Origin: Bacteroidota bacterium
GTDB taxonomy: Bacteria > Bacteroidota > Bacteroidia > Cytophagales > Spirosomataceae
Assembly (NCBI GenBank): GCA_020161355.1
Contig: JAIUOF010000009.1
Span: 62,001-126,000, forward strand
Direction of reading: 5' to 3'
DNA: 64,000 nt
The notes beneath the pieces are model-generated. The model was not told the DNA's origin, did not search any database, and was given only the letters and a program-made list of their open reading frames with translations. How positions within the stretch are numbered: the first letter of the stretch is position 1; each line of letters opens with the position of its first letter. The position numbers and the translations under genes are program-made. Below are positions 7,924 to 15,241 of the stretch, piece after piece.

Positions 7924-9723
7924 ATGTTAGCACATTCATTTCATATTCCGGTCATGGGACTCGGATACACCATTGACACTCCTGCGAGAGTTGCCCGGTA
8001 TGGTATCAGCTCAGTAGTATCGATTGTCGAAGACAACCTCATCGAAAAAATGAGGAAGTTTTATTCAGAAAAAATTGGTGTTATTTATAATGAAATCACC
8101 CTGAAAGACGAAGACTACCGGGCCCGCAGGATTACTGAATACCTCAATCTTATCAAAAAAATAGTTGATGATCAGTTTGAGTCTTTAAAAAAAGAAGCTT
8201 TTGAAATCGGCACCGAAATACATAAATATTTCGATTTACTGCCTGACACAGCCGAACTCAAAAAAATGTATGAGAATTTTCTGACTGCTGTAGGCCAGGA
8301 AAAAGAAAGAATAGAAAAGCAAATCAGAGAATCACTTGTGAAAGGCTCCATTGATGTCAATATCATGACTAAGCTTGATAAGTTTAATTATGATAAAAAC
8401 GGAGAGCAGCTTCCGCCTGAGTTCTGTGATGCTATGGCTGCCCTGCGTGGATTTGCCAATTCTAATCTTGAATCGGGTATCGTTTTTTCTGCAGGTCTGA
8501 ACCCAAGACTATTTAGTTATTGTGCTTCTTTCCCTGATTTCTTCCCTAATGCAGAAGGAAAAATCAAAAAACAAATCATCCTGAAAGTGAGCGACTACCG
8601 CTCTGCATTGATTCAGGGAAAATTTTTGGCTAAAAAAGGCCTTTGGGTATCCGAGTTCAGAGTAGAATCAGGCCTCAATTGCGGTGGCCATGCTTTCGCA
8701 TCAGGCGGTTCTTTGGTGGGGCCCATTCTCGAAGATTTTAAAAATAAAAGGGAGGAACTTCGTGCCGAATTACAGCAAATGTGCCAAAAAACCTGGACTG
8801 AAATGGGAATTGGCGAAACTCACCCTGAACTGAAAATCACTGTACAGGGCGGCGTAGGTACCGCACATGAGCATGAATTTTTGCTGGATTATTATAAAGT
8901 GGACAGCGTGGGCTGGGGTAGCCCGTTTCTGATGGTTCCTGAGGCAGTAAGTATTGATCAGGAGTCAATGGATTTATTGATAAATTCAAAAAAAGAGGAT
9001 TATTATCTGAGTGACGCATCGCCACTTGGAGTGCCGTTTAATAATGTAAGAAATACCTCATCAGTGGCTTTGATCAATAGAAATATTGAGAAAAACCGTC
9101 CGGGATCGGCTTGTTACAAGAAATTTCTGCAGTTTAATACTGAGTTTACCAAAATTCCGATTTGTACTGCCTCCAGAGAGTATCAGAACAATAAAATAAA
9201 ACAAATGGCCCTTCCTGAAACTCCTCAAAAGGAGATAGACAGAGGCAATGATATCATAAAAGTGAAAGAATGCCTTTGTGAGGGGCTGGCGTCCTCGGCT
9301 TTGTTAAGTCACGGCATTATGCCTGACCGCAATCTTGATGCGGTATCGCTTTGTCCGGGGCCTAACCTGGCTTATTTTTCCGGCAAATTCTCACTCAAAA
9401 GTATGATTGGCCATATTTATGGAAAAGAAAACCTTCTGAATAAAGCCATTCACCGGCCACATGTTTTTGTAAACGAGATCGAACTGAATATCAAGTATTT
9501 AAAAAATCATATTCAGAAAATCACAGACGAGACCATCGAGCAAAAAAATAAATTTGTGGAGAGCTATAAAACCACCCTAAACGAAGGGATAGCTTATTAC
9601 AAAAACTTGGTTGAATCTATTAAAAATGAATCAGCTGATTTTCTGGAAAATATGAAAAATGATCTTTTCAGACTGGAAGAAGAGATTGCTGAAATTGCGG
9701 TGAGAGAAGAAGTAGTAGTATAA
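7924..9723 (+). CDS. conserved-looking soluble protein of unknown function (599 residues)
   Basis: I do not recognise a named family with confidence. There is no signal peptide or membrane segment. The N-terminus (HIPVMGLGYTIDTPARVARYGISSVVSIVEDNLIEKM) resembles the start of a TIM-barrel FMN oxidoreductase. The middle has GLNCGGHAFASGG and TVQGGVGTAHEHEF, and the last third has several Cys motifs: PICTASREYQ, VKECLCEGLASSALL and SLCPGPNLAYFSGKF. The C-terminal 100 residues are coiled-coil-like. The Gly/His/Cys motifs suggest an enzyme, perhaps flavin-dependent. It is monocistronic, with an inverted repeat and a hairpin upstream and a terminator downstream. Confidence 0.75.
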   Translation: MLAHSFHIPVMGLGYTIDTPARVARYGISSVVSIVEDNLIEKMRKFYSEKIGVIYNEITLKDEDYRARRITEYLNLIKKIVDDQFESLKKEAFEIGTEIHKYFDLLPDTAELKKMYENFLTAVGQEKERIEKQIRESLVKGSIDVNIMTKLDKFNYDKNGEQLPPEFCDAMAALRGFANSNLESGIVFSAGLNPRLFSYCASFPDFFPNAEGKIKKQIILKVSDYRSALIQGKFLAKKGLWVSEFRVESGLNCGGHAFASGGSLVGPILEDFKNKREELRAELQQMCQKTWTEMGIGETHPELKITVQGGVGTAHEHEFLLDYYKVDSVGWGSPFLMVPEAVSIDQESMDLLINSKKEDYYLSDASPLGVPFNNVRNTSSVALINRNIEKNRPGSACYKKFLQFNTEFTKIPICTASREYQNNKIKQMALPETPQKEIDRGNDIIKVKECLCEGLASSALLSHGIMPDRNLDAVSLCPGPNLAYFSGKFSLKSMIGHIYGKENLLNKAIHRPHVFVNEIELNIKYLKNHIQKITDETIEQKNKFVESYKTTLNEGIAYYKNLVESIKNESADFLENMKNDLFRLEEEIAEIAVREEVVV

Positions 9724-9745
9724 GTTTTATTAAATAGATTCATTA

Positions 9746-9779
9746 AATCCCATTCGAAAAAATCGAATGGGATTTTTTA
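9746..9779 (+). terminator. intrinsic terminator
   Basis: AATCCCATTCGA pairs with TCGAATGGGATT around AAAAA, followed by T6. Confidence 0.9.
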
Positions 9780-9880
9780 TTTGAAATAATCTACAAGTCC
9801 GCTTTAATATTCTTACAAAAATCAAAACCTAATCTTTGTCATTTTTTGAATTGGCAAATATCATATTTCATATATAAAGA

Positions 9881-9895
9881 ATAAAAGACTTTTAT
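9881..9895. promoter_or_regulatory. candidate NO-responsive operator before norC
   Basis: ATAAAAG-A-CTTTTAT is a perfect 7-bp dyad, followed by GTCTT. Near-copies occur at 27324-27338 (before ric) and 27425-27439 (before the cytochrome c-nosZ unit). The shared extended pattern, in one orientation, is GAyAtaAArGTCTTTTATT. Sharing by three nitrogen-oxide operons suggests one regulator, plausibly the Rrf2 protein at 26128-26559. Confidence 0.6.
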
Positions 9896-9953
9896 GTCTT
9901 ATTTTATTTATCTCATTTATATGAAGAAATATCTTTTACCAATTTAATAAAAT

Positions 9954-10400
9954 ATGTTATCAAAAAACCAAGCCCGACTGTTTTTCCTGGGTGGAACGAT
10001 AGTCACATTTGCCATTTTCCTGGCACTCTCCTGGACAACACTGAGTAAAGAAGTCCCAAAAAACACCCATTCTGAAAACCTAAGCCAAGAGGTGATAAGA
10101 GGTAAAGAAATTTGGGAGTCAAACAACTGTATGGGATGCCATACTATCCTTGGTGAAGGTGCATATTATGCTCCTGAGCTTACAAAAGTAAGTGAAAGAA
10201 GACCCCCGGAATATATTAAAGCTGTTTTGATGTCTGAAATCCCATGGTCGCCAAGAGGAAGAAAAATGGTAGCTTATCACCTAAGTGAGCAACAGGCCAA
10301 CGACGTTCTGGCATTTTTAACATGGATTGGGAAAGTAGATCTCAACGGCTTCCCGGCTAAACCTAAATATGAAAAAACAAATAAAGTAGTAAACCCTTAA
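9954..10400 (+). CDS. norC: nitric oxide reductase cytochrome c subunit NorC
   Basis: 148 residues. One N-terminal membrane helix (about 8-28) anchors a periplasmic cytochrome c domain with the heme motif CMGCH (Cys59, Cys62, His63) in the NorC context NNCMGCHTILGEGAYYAPEL. Met105 (RGRKMVAYHL) is the likely distal heme ligand. NorC passes electrons to NorB for 2 NO to N2O. It begins norCBQDEF, with 5 nt to norB, and carries the palindrome at 9881-9895 upstream. Confidence 0.97.
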   Translation: MLSKNQARLFFLGGTIVTFAIFLALSWTTLSKEVPKNTHSENLSQEVIRGKEIWESNNCMGCHTILGEGAYYAPELTKVSERRPPEYIKAVLMSEIPWSPRGRKMVAYHLSEQQANDVLAFLTWIGKVDLNGFPAKPKYEKTNKVVNP

Positions 10401-10405
10401 TCATC

Positions 10406-11740
10406 ATGAAATATAAATCACAAAAAGTAGCCTATTGGTTTTTTGCACTATCAATGCTACTTCTATCTCTCCAAATCGTTTACGGATTCATTATGGGTTT
10501 TGCCCACATGGGATATGACAACCTTCACAGTGTAATTCCTTTTAATACTGCCCGGGCCGTACATACCAATCTTTTGGTTGTTTGGCTGTTGTCGGGCTTC
10601 ATGGGTGCTGCATATTATATAATACCTGAAGAAGCAGAACATGAACTCGTTTCAGTAAAATGGGCATACATCCAGCTCATTTCTTTCGCTGTCGTGGGTG
10701 TGATAGCGGTAATTGGTTATCACTTAAATTATTGGGAAGGGCGGAAGTTCCTGGAAATCCCCCGCCCCCTTGACTGGCTGGTAGTAGTCAATGTTTTGAC
10801 TTTTCTGGGTTTGATTTTGGCTACATTATATAAAGGTAAAAAAAGAACAACCACCTCGTTGGTTCTCACTATGGGACTGGTATTTGCGGCACTGTTATAT
10901 TTACCGGGTATGATATGGTTTGACAACCAAACTATGGATTCCTTTTTCCGTTGGTGGGTGGTGCATCTTTGGGTAGAAGGTGTATGGGAGCTTATCATGG
11001 GTGGTATCCTGGCTTTCTTGTTGATAAAAATTACAGGCGTTGACCGGGAAGTTATCGAAAAATGGTTGTATGTAATTGTTGGACTTACATTCATTTCCGG
11101 AATATTAGGTACCGGACACCATTATTACTATATCGGTGCAGGAAAAATGTGGCTAATCATTGGAGGTATATTCTCTGCTCTTGAGCCGCTGGCCTTTTTG
11201 GGAATGGCCCTTTTTGCCATTGCAATGTATAGAAAAGGTGAAAAAAGACATCCCAATAAAACGGCACTTAACTGGACACTTGGCACTGCCATCGTTTCAT
11301 TTGTAGGAGCCGGTCTTTTGGGTCTCGCCCATACTTTGCCACAAGTCAATCTTTACACCCATGGCACGCTGGTTACTGCCATGCATGGTCATCTGGCTTT
11401 CTGGGGAGCATATGCCATGATTGTCCTGGCTATTATAAGTTATGCCTTACCCAATCTTACGGGCAGAAAACTCTATGATACAACACACGGTCAACTGGCA
11501 TTTTGGCTGAGTAACATAGGTATGCTGGGTATGACAGTGGCCTTTGGCGTAGCAGGTGTCTCGCAGGTTTATATGGAACGCATAATAGGCATTGAGTTTG
11601 GCGAAGTACAACAAGAAATTCAGGTTCATTTCCTAATATTGGTATTATGTGCTACCATGTTTACAGCCGGAATATCATACTTTATATATGAATTCCTGAA
11701 ATATGGCACTCCTAATGATGAAGCATTAGTTTCTAAATGA
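10406..11740 (+). CDS. norB: nitric oxide reductase large subunit NorB
   Basis: 444 residues, about 12 membrane helices. All expected ligands are visible: His53 (AVHTNLL, low-spin heme), His187 with Glu191 and Glu195 (VVHLWVEGVWE), His238-His239 (TGHHYYYIG, FeB), Glu260 (FSALEPLAF), and His327/His329 (MHGHLAFWG, hemes b3 and b). It is thus a canonical cNOR catalytic subunit and serves as an internal reference for the divergent qNOR-like protein at 15242-17506. It is followed by a strong hairpin terminator before norQ. Confidence 0.97.
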   Translation: MKYKSQKVAYWFFALSMLLLSLQIVYGFIMGFAHMGYDNLHSVIPFNTARAVHTNLLVVWLLSGFMGAAYYIIPEEAEHELVSVKWAYIQLISFAVVGVIAVIGYHLNYWEGRKFLEIPRPLDWLVVVNVLTFLGLILATLYKGKKRTTTSLVLTMGLVFAALLYLPGMIWFDNQTMDSFFRWWVVHLWVEGVWELIMGGILAFLLIKITGVDREVIEKWLYVIVGLTFISGILGTGHHYYYIGAGKMWLIIGGIFSALEPLAFLGMALFAIAMYRKGEKRHPNKTALNWTLGTAIVSFVGAGLLGLAHTLPQVNLYTHGTLVTAMHGHLAFWGAYAMIVLAIISYALPNLTGRKLYDTTHGQLAFWLSNIGMLGMTVAFGVAGVSQVYMERIIGIEFGEVQQEIQVHFLILVLCATMFTAGISYFIYEFLKYGTPNDEALVSK

Positions 11741-11800
11741 TTGTTTAATAAATTTTTTGACAGCTTATGAATAAATAATTCATAGGCCAATTAAATCACA

Positions 11801-11831
11801 TTACCCGCAGAATTTTTTGCGGGTAATTTTT
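11801..11831 (+). terminator. terminator/attenuator between norB and norQ
   Basis: A perfect 9-bp stem TTACCCGCA/TGCGGGTAA with an 8-nt loop, then TTTTT. It lies inside the norCBQDEF cluster, 13 nt before norQ, so it probably lowers expression of the assembly genes relative to norCB. Confidence 0.85.
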
Positions 11832-11843
11832 CAAAAAAATCTA

Positions 11844-12623
11844 ATGATTGCGAAAACCCCATATTATCTCCCGATTGACAAAGAAGAAGATGTGTTCAGA
11901 CATGCTTTTTCAAACAAAATACCGATACTCCTGAAAGGACCAACAGGTAGCGGTAAGTCAAGATTTATCGAGTATATGGCTCATAGCCTGGACAAAGACT
12001 TGATAACAGTAAGTTGCCATGAAGAAACCTCCTCTACAGACCTTATAGGTAGATTTATCATAAAAGGCTCTGAAACCATTTGGATGGACGGCCCACTTAC
12101 AAAAGCGGTAAAAGAAGGCTCAGTTTTATATTTGGATGAAATTGCGGAAGCCCGACCTGATCTAATTGTGGCGATCCATTCGCTTACCGACCACCGGAGA
12201 GAATTATATATTGACAAACTGGGACAAACCTTGAAAGCCCACGAAGATTTCATGCTGGTGGCATCATTTAATCCCGGCTATCAGAGAGGTTTTAAAGAAT
12301 TAAAGCCTTCTACCCGCCAAAGATTTGTGGCACTTACATTTGGCTACCCTGAATCAAAAATTGAAACCGAAATCCTTAAGAATGAGACGGCTATTGATGA
12401 AGCTACAGCCACGAAACTTGTCAATATTGGAAACAAAATCAGAAACCTGACAGAACTGGGGCTCGCAGAAACTGTTTCGACACGACTTTTAGTCGATGCC
12501 GCCAAACTTATACACTCCGGACTACCCAGGAGACTATCAGTTAAGGTTGCAATTGTAGAACCCCTGAGCGATGAACCACAAGTAAATGAAGCTCTGACCG
12601 ACCTTTGTAATCTGATGATCTGA
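11844..12623 (+). CDS. norQ: NorQ, MoxR-type AAA+ ATPase
   Basis: 259 residues. ATG 11844 is chosen because the longer frame would start at a TTG inside the terminator stem. Walker A is GPTGSGKS (32-39) and Walker B LYLDEIAEA (about 95-103); HEETSSTDLIGRF is typical of the CbbQ/NorQ/GpvN group. Family knowledge: NorQ works with NorD to insert the non-heme FeB into NorB. The stop TGA shares one base with the ATG of norD, indicating translational coupling. Confidence 0.95.
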   Translation: MIAKTPYYLPIDKEEDVFRHAFSNKIPILLKGPTGSGKSRFIEYMAHSLDKDLITVSCHEETSSTDLIGRFIIKGSETIWMDGPLTKAVKEGSVLYLDEIAEARPDLIVAIHSLTDHRRELYIDKLGQTLKAHEDFMLVASFNPGYQRGFKELKPSTRQRFVALTFGYPESKIETEILKNETAIDEATATKLVNIGNKIRNLTELGLAETVSTRLLVDAAKLIHSGLPRRLSVKVAIVEPLSDEPQVNEALTDLCNLMI

Positions 12624-14377
12624 TGGAACTTGATGAGCTGTTATATGGCAAGGTATTAAGTTTTTTCAAAAAAATCAGGAAAAACAAAGAAGAGGCCAAT
12701 ACCAATTTGGTAAGGCTCGAAATGATTTCGCCCAAACTTACGATTATTGCCCGTGCCATTTCGGGAAAAGCAATTGAGATATTTCCGGCAGAAAGAGAAG
12801 GCGGCTATCGAAACACCAATTTCTTTTTACCTCAAAAAGTTGCATTCTTTGATTCGTATGCTGCTAATCTTTCCTTTTACTTTTTCAGAGTTCTTTATCT
12901 TTCTATTCAGCAAAAACTGGGTTTAAACTGGAGCTCAAATCACAATGAGGAACTACAGGAATCAAGAGAAAAAGCCGTCACGACATCGGCAATAGTTCTG
13001 GAGAAAATGTTTGAAGAATTTGAATTAACGCAGGCCCTTCACCAAAGTTTTTTGGGACACTTTAATTCCGCTGAGGAACCAGACCTAAGCTGGCTCTATG
13101 GCAAATGGATGAGAAACGACCCGGAAACCGAAACTGAAAAAAAACTTGAAAATTTTGGTATTGAAACAAAAATTGCTGAAGAAAAACAGATTTTAACCAC
13201 CCTGAAAACCAGGGCTATTGAAGAAGTAATAAGCGTAGAAATTGATAAAAAACAGCAGGAAGATTACGTACTCACACACAATTTTGAAAAAGTAGAAACT
13301 GCGGAAGAATTTGATGGCACCTGGCGTGATTTTGATGGGGACGATGAACTGGAAAAACATCAGGAAGCACTTGAAGAACTCAAAATGAAATATACTGTGA
13401 GAGTGGATGACATGGCTCATTCGGTTTATCAGGCTGATTTTATAGAAAATACCACCGTGTCTGAAAGTGCGGAAACCGACCAGTCAGGCTACCATTTGCT
13501 ATATGATGAGTGGGATTTCAGCACACGGAGATACAAAACCGACTTTTGTAAAGTATATCCTTTTACCCAATTAAAAACCGATAAAGAATACTATCACCAA
13601 ACCCTGAAAAACAAAGGAACCATACTCACCGGGCTCAGAAAAATGCTGGCCAATGTAAACAACAAAATGATGCAACACCGCCGGCAAAATCAGGGAGATG
13701 AGTTTGATATTGATGCCACTACCGATATGCTCGTGGACATTTTCTCAAAAAAAACACCTTCCGAAAATATATACCTGGCCAACAGGAAAAAAGAAAAAGA
13801 TATTTCAATTCTGCTTTTGCTGGATGTAAGCCTTTCGAGCGATTCTTATGCCGCCGGCAACAGGGTAATTGATATAGAAAAACAGGTTTCAATACTTTTT
13901 GGCGAAATACTCAACGAATTTAACATTGATTTCTCGATAGATTGCTTTTACTCCAAAACACGTAACTACACTACCTATATTTCATTGAAAGACTTTGATG
14001 AAAGCTGGGATGCTTCAAAAAATAGAATAGGAGCTGCTGAGCCTCAGGGATATACCCGAATAGGGGCAGCATTGAGACATTCAGGGCAATTATTGAAAAA
14101 AAGAAAAACCAAGAATAAATGGATCATCTTAATATCAGATGGAAAACCCAATGACTATGATAAATATGAGGGTAAATATGGCATTAATGATGTAAAACAA
14201 GCATTAAGAGAGCTTCATGAGCAGCAGATAAACTCCTATGCACTGGCCATTGAAGCACAGGCCAAATACTATCTGCCACAAATGTTTGGACAAAACCACT
14301 ACCAGATTCTCACGACGCCGGAAGAATTGCTGGAATCTTTGATTCTGTTATTTGAAAAAATAAGATATAAAAGTTAA
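12623..14377 (+). CDS. norD: NorD, von Willebrand factor A domain protein
   Basis: 584 residues. A long helical, charged N-terminal region precedes a C-terminal VWA domain whose MIDAS motif is LLLLDVSLSSDSY (Asp401, Ser403, Ser405), with further metal-site segments GYTRIGAAL and ILISDGKPNDYD. NorD is the partner of NorQ in activating nitric oxide reductase. Start overlaps the norQ stop by one base; norE begins 4 nt after its stop. Confidence 0.95.
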   Translation: MELDELLYGKVLSFFKKIRKNKEEANTNLVRLEMISPKLTIIARAISGKAIEIFPAEREGGYRNTNFFLPQKVAFFDSYAANLSFYFFRVLYLSIQQKLGLNWSSNHNEELQESREKAVTTSAIVLEKMFEEFELTQALHQSFLGHFNSAEEPDLSWLYGKWMRNDPETETEKKLENFGIETKIAEEKQILTTLKTRAIEEVISVEIDKKQQEDYVLTHNFEKVETAEEFDGTWRDFDGDDELEKHQEALEELKMKYTVRVDDMAHSVYQADFIENTTVSESAETDQSGYHLLYDEWDFSTRRYKTDFCKVYPFTQLKTDKEYYHQTLKNKGTILTGLRKMLANVNNKMMQHRRQNQGDEFDIDATTDMLVDIFSKKTPSENIYLANRKKEKDISILLLLDVSLSSDSYAAGNRVIDIEKQVSILFGEILNEFNIDFSIDCFYSKTRNYTTYISLKDFDESWDASKNRIGAAEPQGYTRIGAALRHSGQLLKKRKTKNKWIILISDGKPNDYDKYEGKYGINDVKQALRELHEQQINSYALAIEAQAKYYLPQMFGQNHYQILTTPEELLESLILLFEKIRYKS

Positions 14378-14381
14378 AAAA

Positions 14382-14945
14382 ATGGGTAAGACTAAATATG
14401 ACATTTTTAATCCTCCGGGTGGATTGTTGATCTGGATAGTGATAGTACTGGAGTTGCTTACATTTGGGATAGCCCTGCTGGTAATGCAAAATTTCGAACT
14501 TGCAGAGCCAAAGATTTTTGCAGAAAGCCGACAACACCTGAGTTCACGCCTGGGAACGCTCAATACAGTAATTCTATTGACCAGTGGTCTCTTTGTGGTT
14601 TTGAGCCTCAATAATTATAAAATACTGAAGCACAGCCCTGCAAGGATACAATTAAATTTTTCCGTGATTTTGGGTCTGGTGTTTTTAATCGTAAAATTTA
14701 CCGAATATCAATTAAAGTTGAGCAGTGGCATTACTTTAAGTACAAATACCTTTTTCACATTTTACTTTCTGATTACCGGATTTCATGCGGTGCATGTGGC
14801 ATTAGGTATTCTGATTTTTGTGATTTTCATCCAAAAAATAAAAAGTCAAAAGCTAAAACCCGAAGACTTTGAGGCCGGGGCCGCTTTCTGGCACATGTGT
14901 GACCTGATTTGGTTAATTATTTTTCCCATTATTTATCTAAAATGA
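14382..14945 (+). CDS. norE: NorE, cytochrome c oxidase subunit III-like membrane protein
   Basis: 187 residues with five predicted membrane helices. Motifs of the subunit III family include FHAVHVALGILIF and a terminal FWHMCDLIWLIIFPIIYL. NorE is a usual accessory of nor clusters and is thought to aid NOR activity or stability; it is not needed for the chemistry. Its stop TGA overlaps the ATG of norF (ATGA). Confidence 0.9.
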   Translation: MGKTKYDIFNPPGGLLIWIVIVLELLTFGIALLVMQNFELAEPKIFAESRQHLSSRLGTLNTVILLTSGLFVVLSLNNYKILKHSPARIQLNFSVILGLVFLIVKFTEYQLKLSSGITLSTNTFFTFYFLITGFHAVHVALGILIFVIFIQKIKSQKLKPEDFEAGAAFWHMCDLIWLIIFPIIYLK

Positions 14946-15163
14946 AACCAATTATAGCATATACCCTACTCCTATTTCTGACTGTGAATGCAGCCATATT
15001 ATCTCATTTCAAGTTGCCATTCCAGTTTATTTTGCCTCTGTTTTTGGCAAAATTTCTCATTGTATTTTGGATATTTATGGAAATGAAGCACAGCCATGCC
15101 TTTTGGAAAGCAGCCGCTATATTTTATGCAATTATCATAGGAGTAAGCTTTTGGCTTTTCTGA
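14942..15163 (+). CDS. norF: NorF-like, cytochrome c oxidase subunit IV-like small membrane protein
   Basis: 73 residues from ATG 14942, which overlaps the norE stop by 4 nt; the longer upstream frame inside norE is not needed. Three hydrophobic helices and a central WIFMEMKHSHAFW segment match the short subunit IV/NorF family. Its position after norE supports the assignment. Confidence 0.85.
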   Translation: MKPIIAYTLLLFLTVNAAILSHFKLPFQFILPLFLAKFLIVFWIFMEMKHSHAFWKAAAIFYAIIIGVSFWLF

Positions 15164-15241
15164 CTTCATTCTTATCCAACCTTTTTAAAGCAAATCAATT
15201 ATTCAGAACTATAAAATGATAAACCTTAACGAAAACTAACA

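Noticed and set aside
11817..11843. Longer norQ starting at TTG 11817
   Set aside because: That start lies in the stem of the intrinsic terminator; ATG 11844 begins the conserved NorQ sequence.
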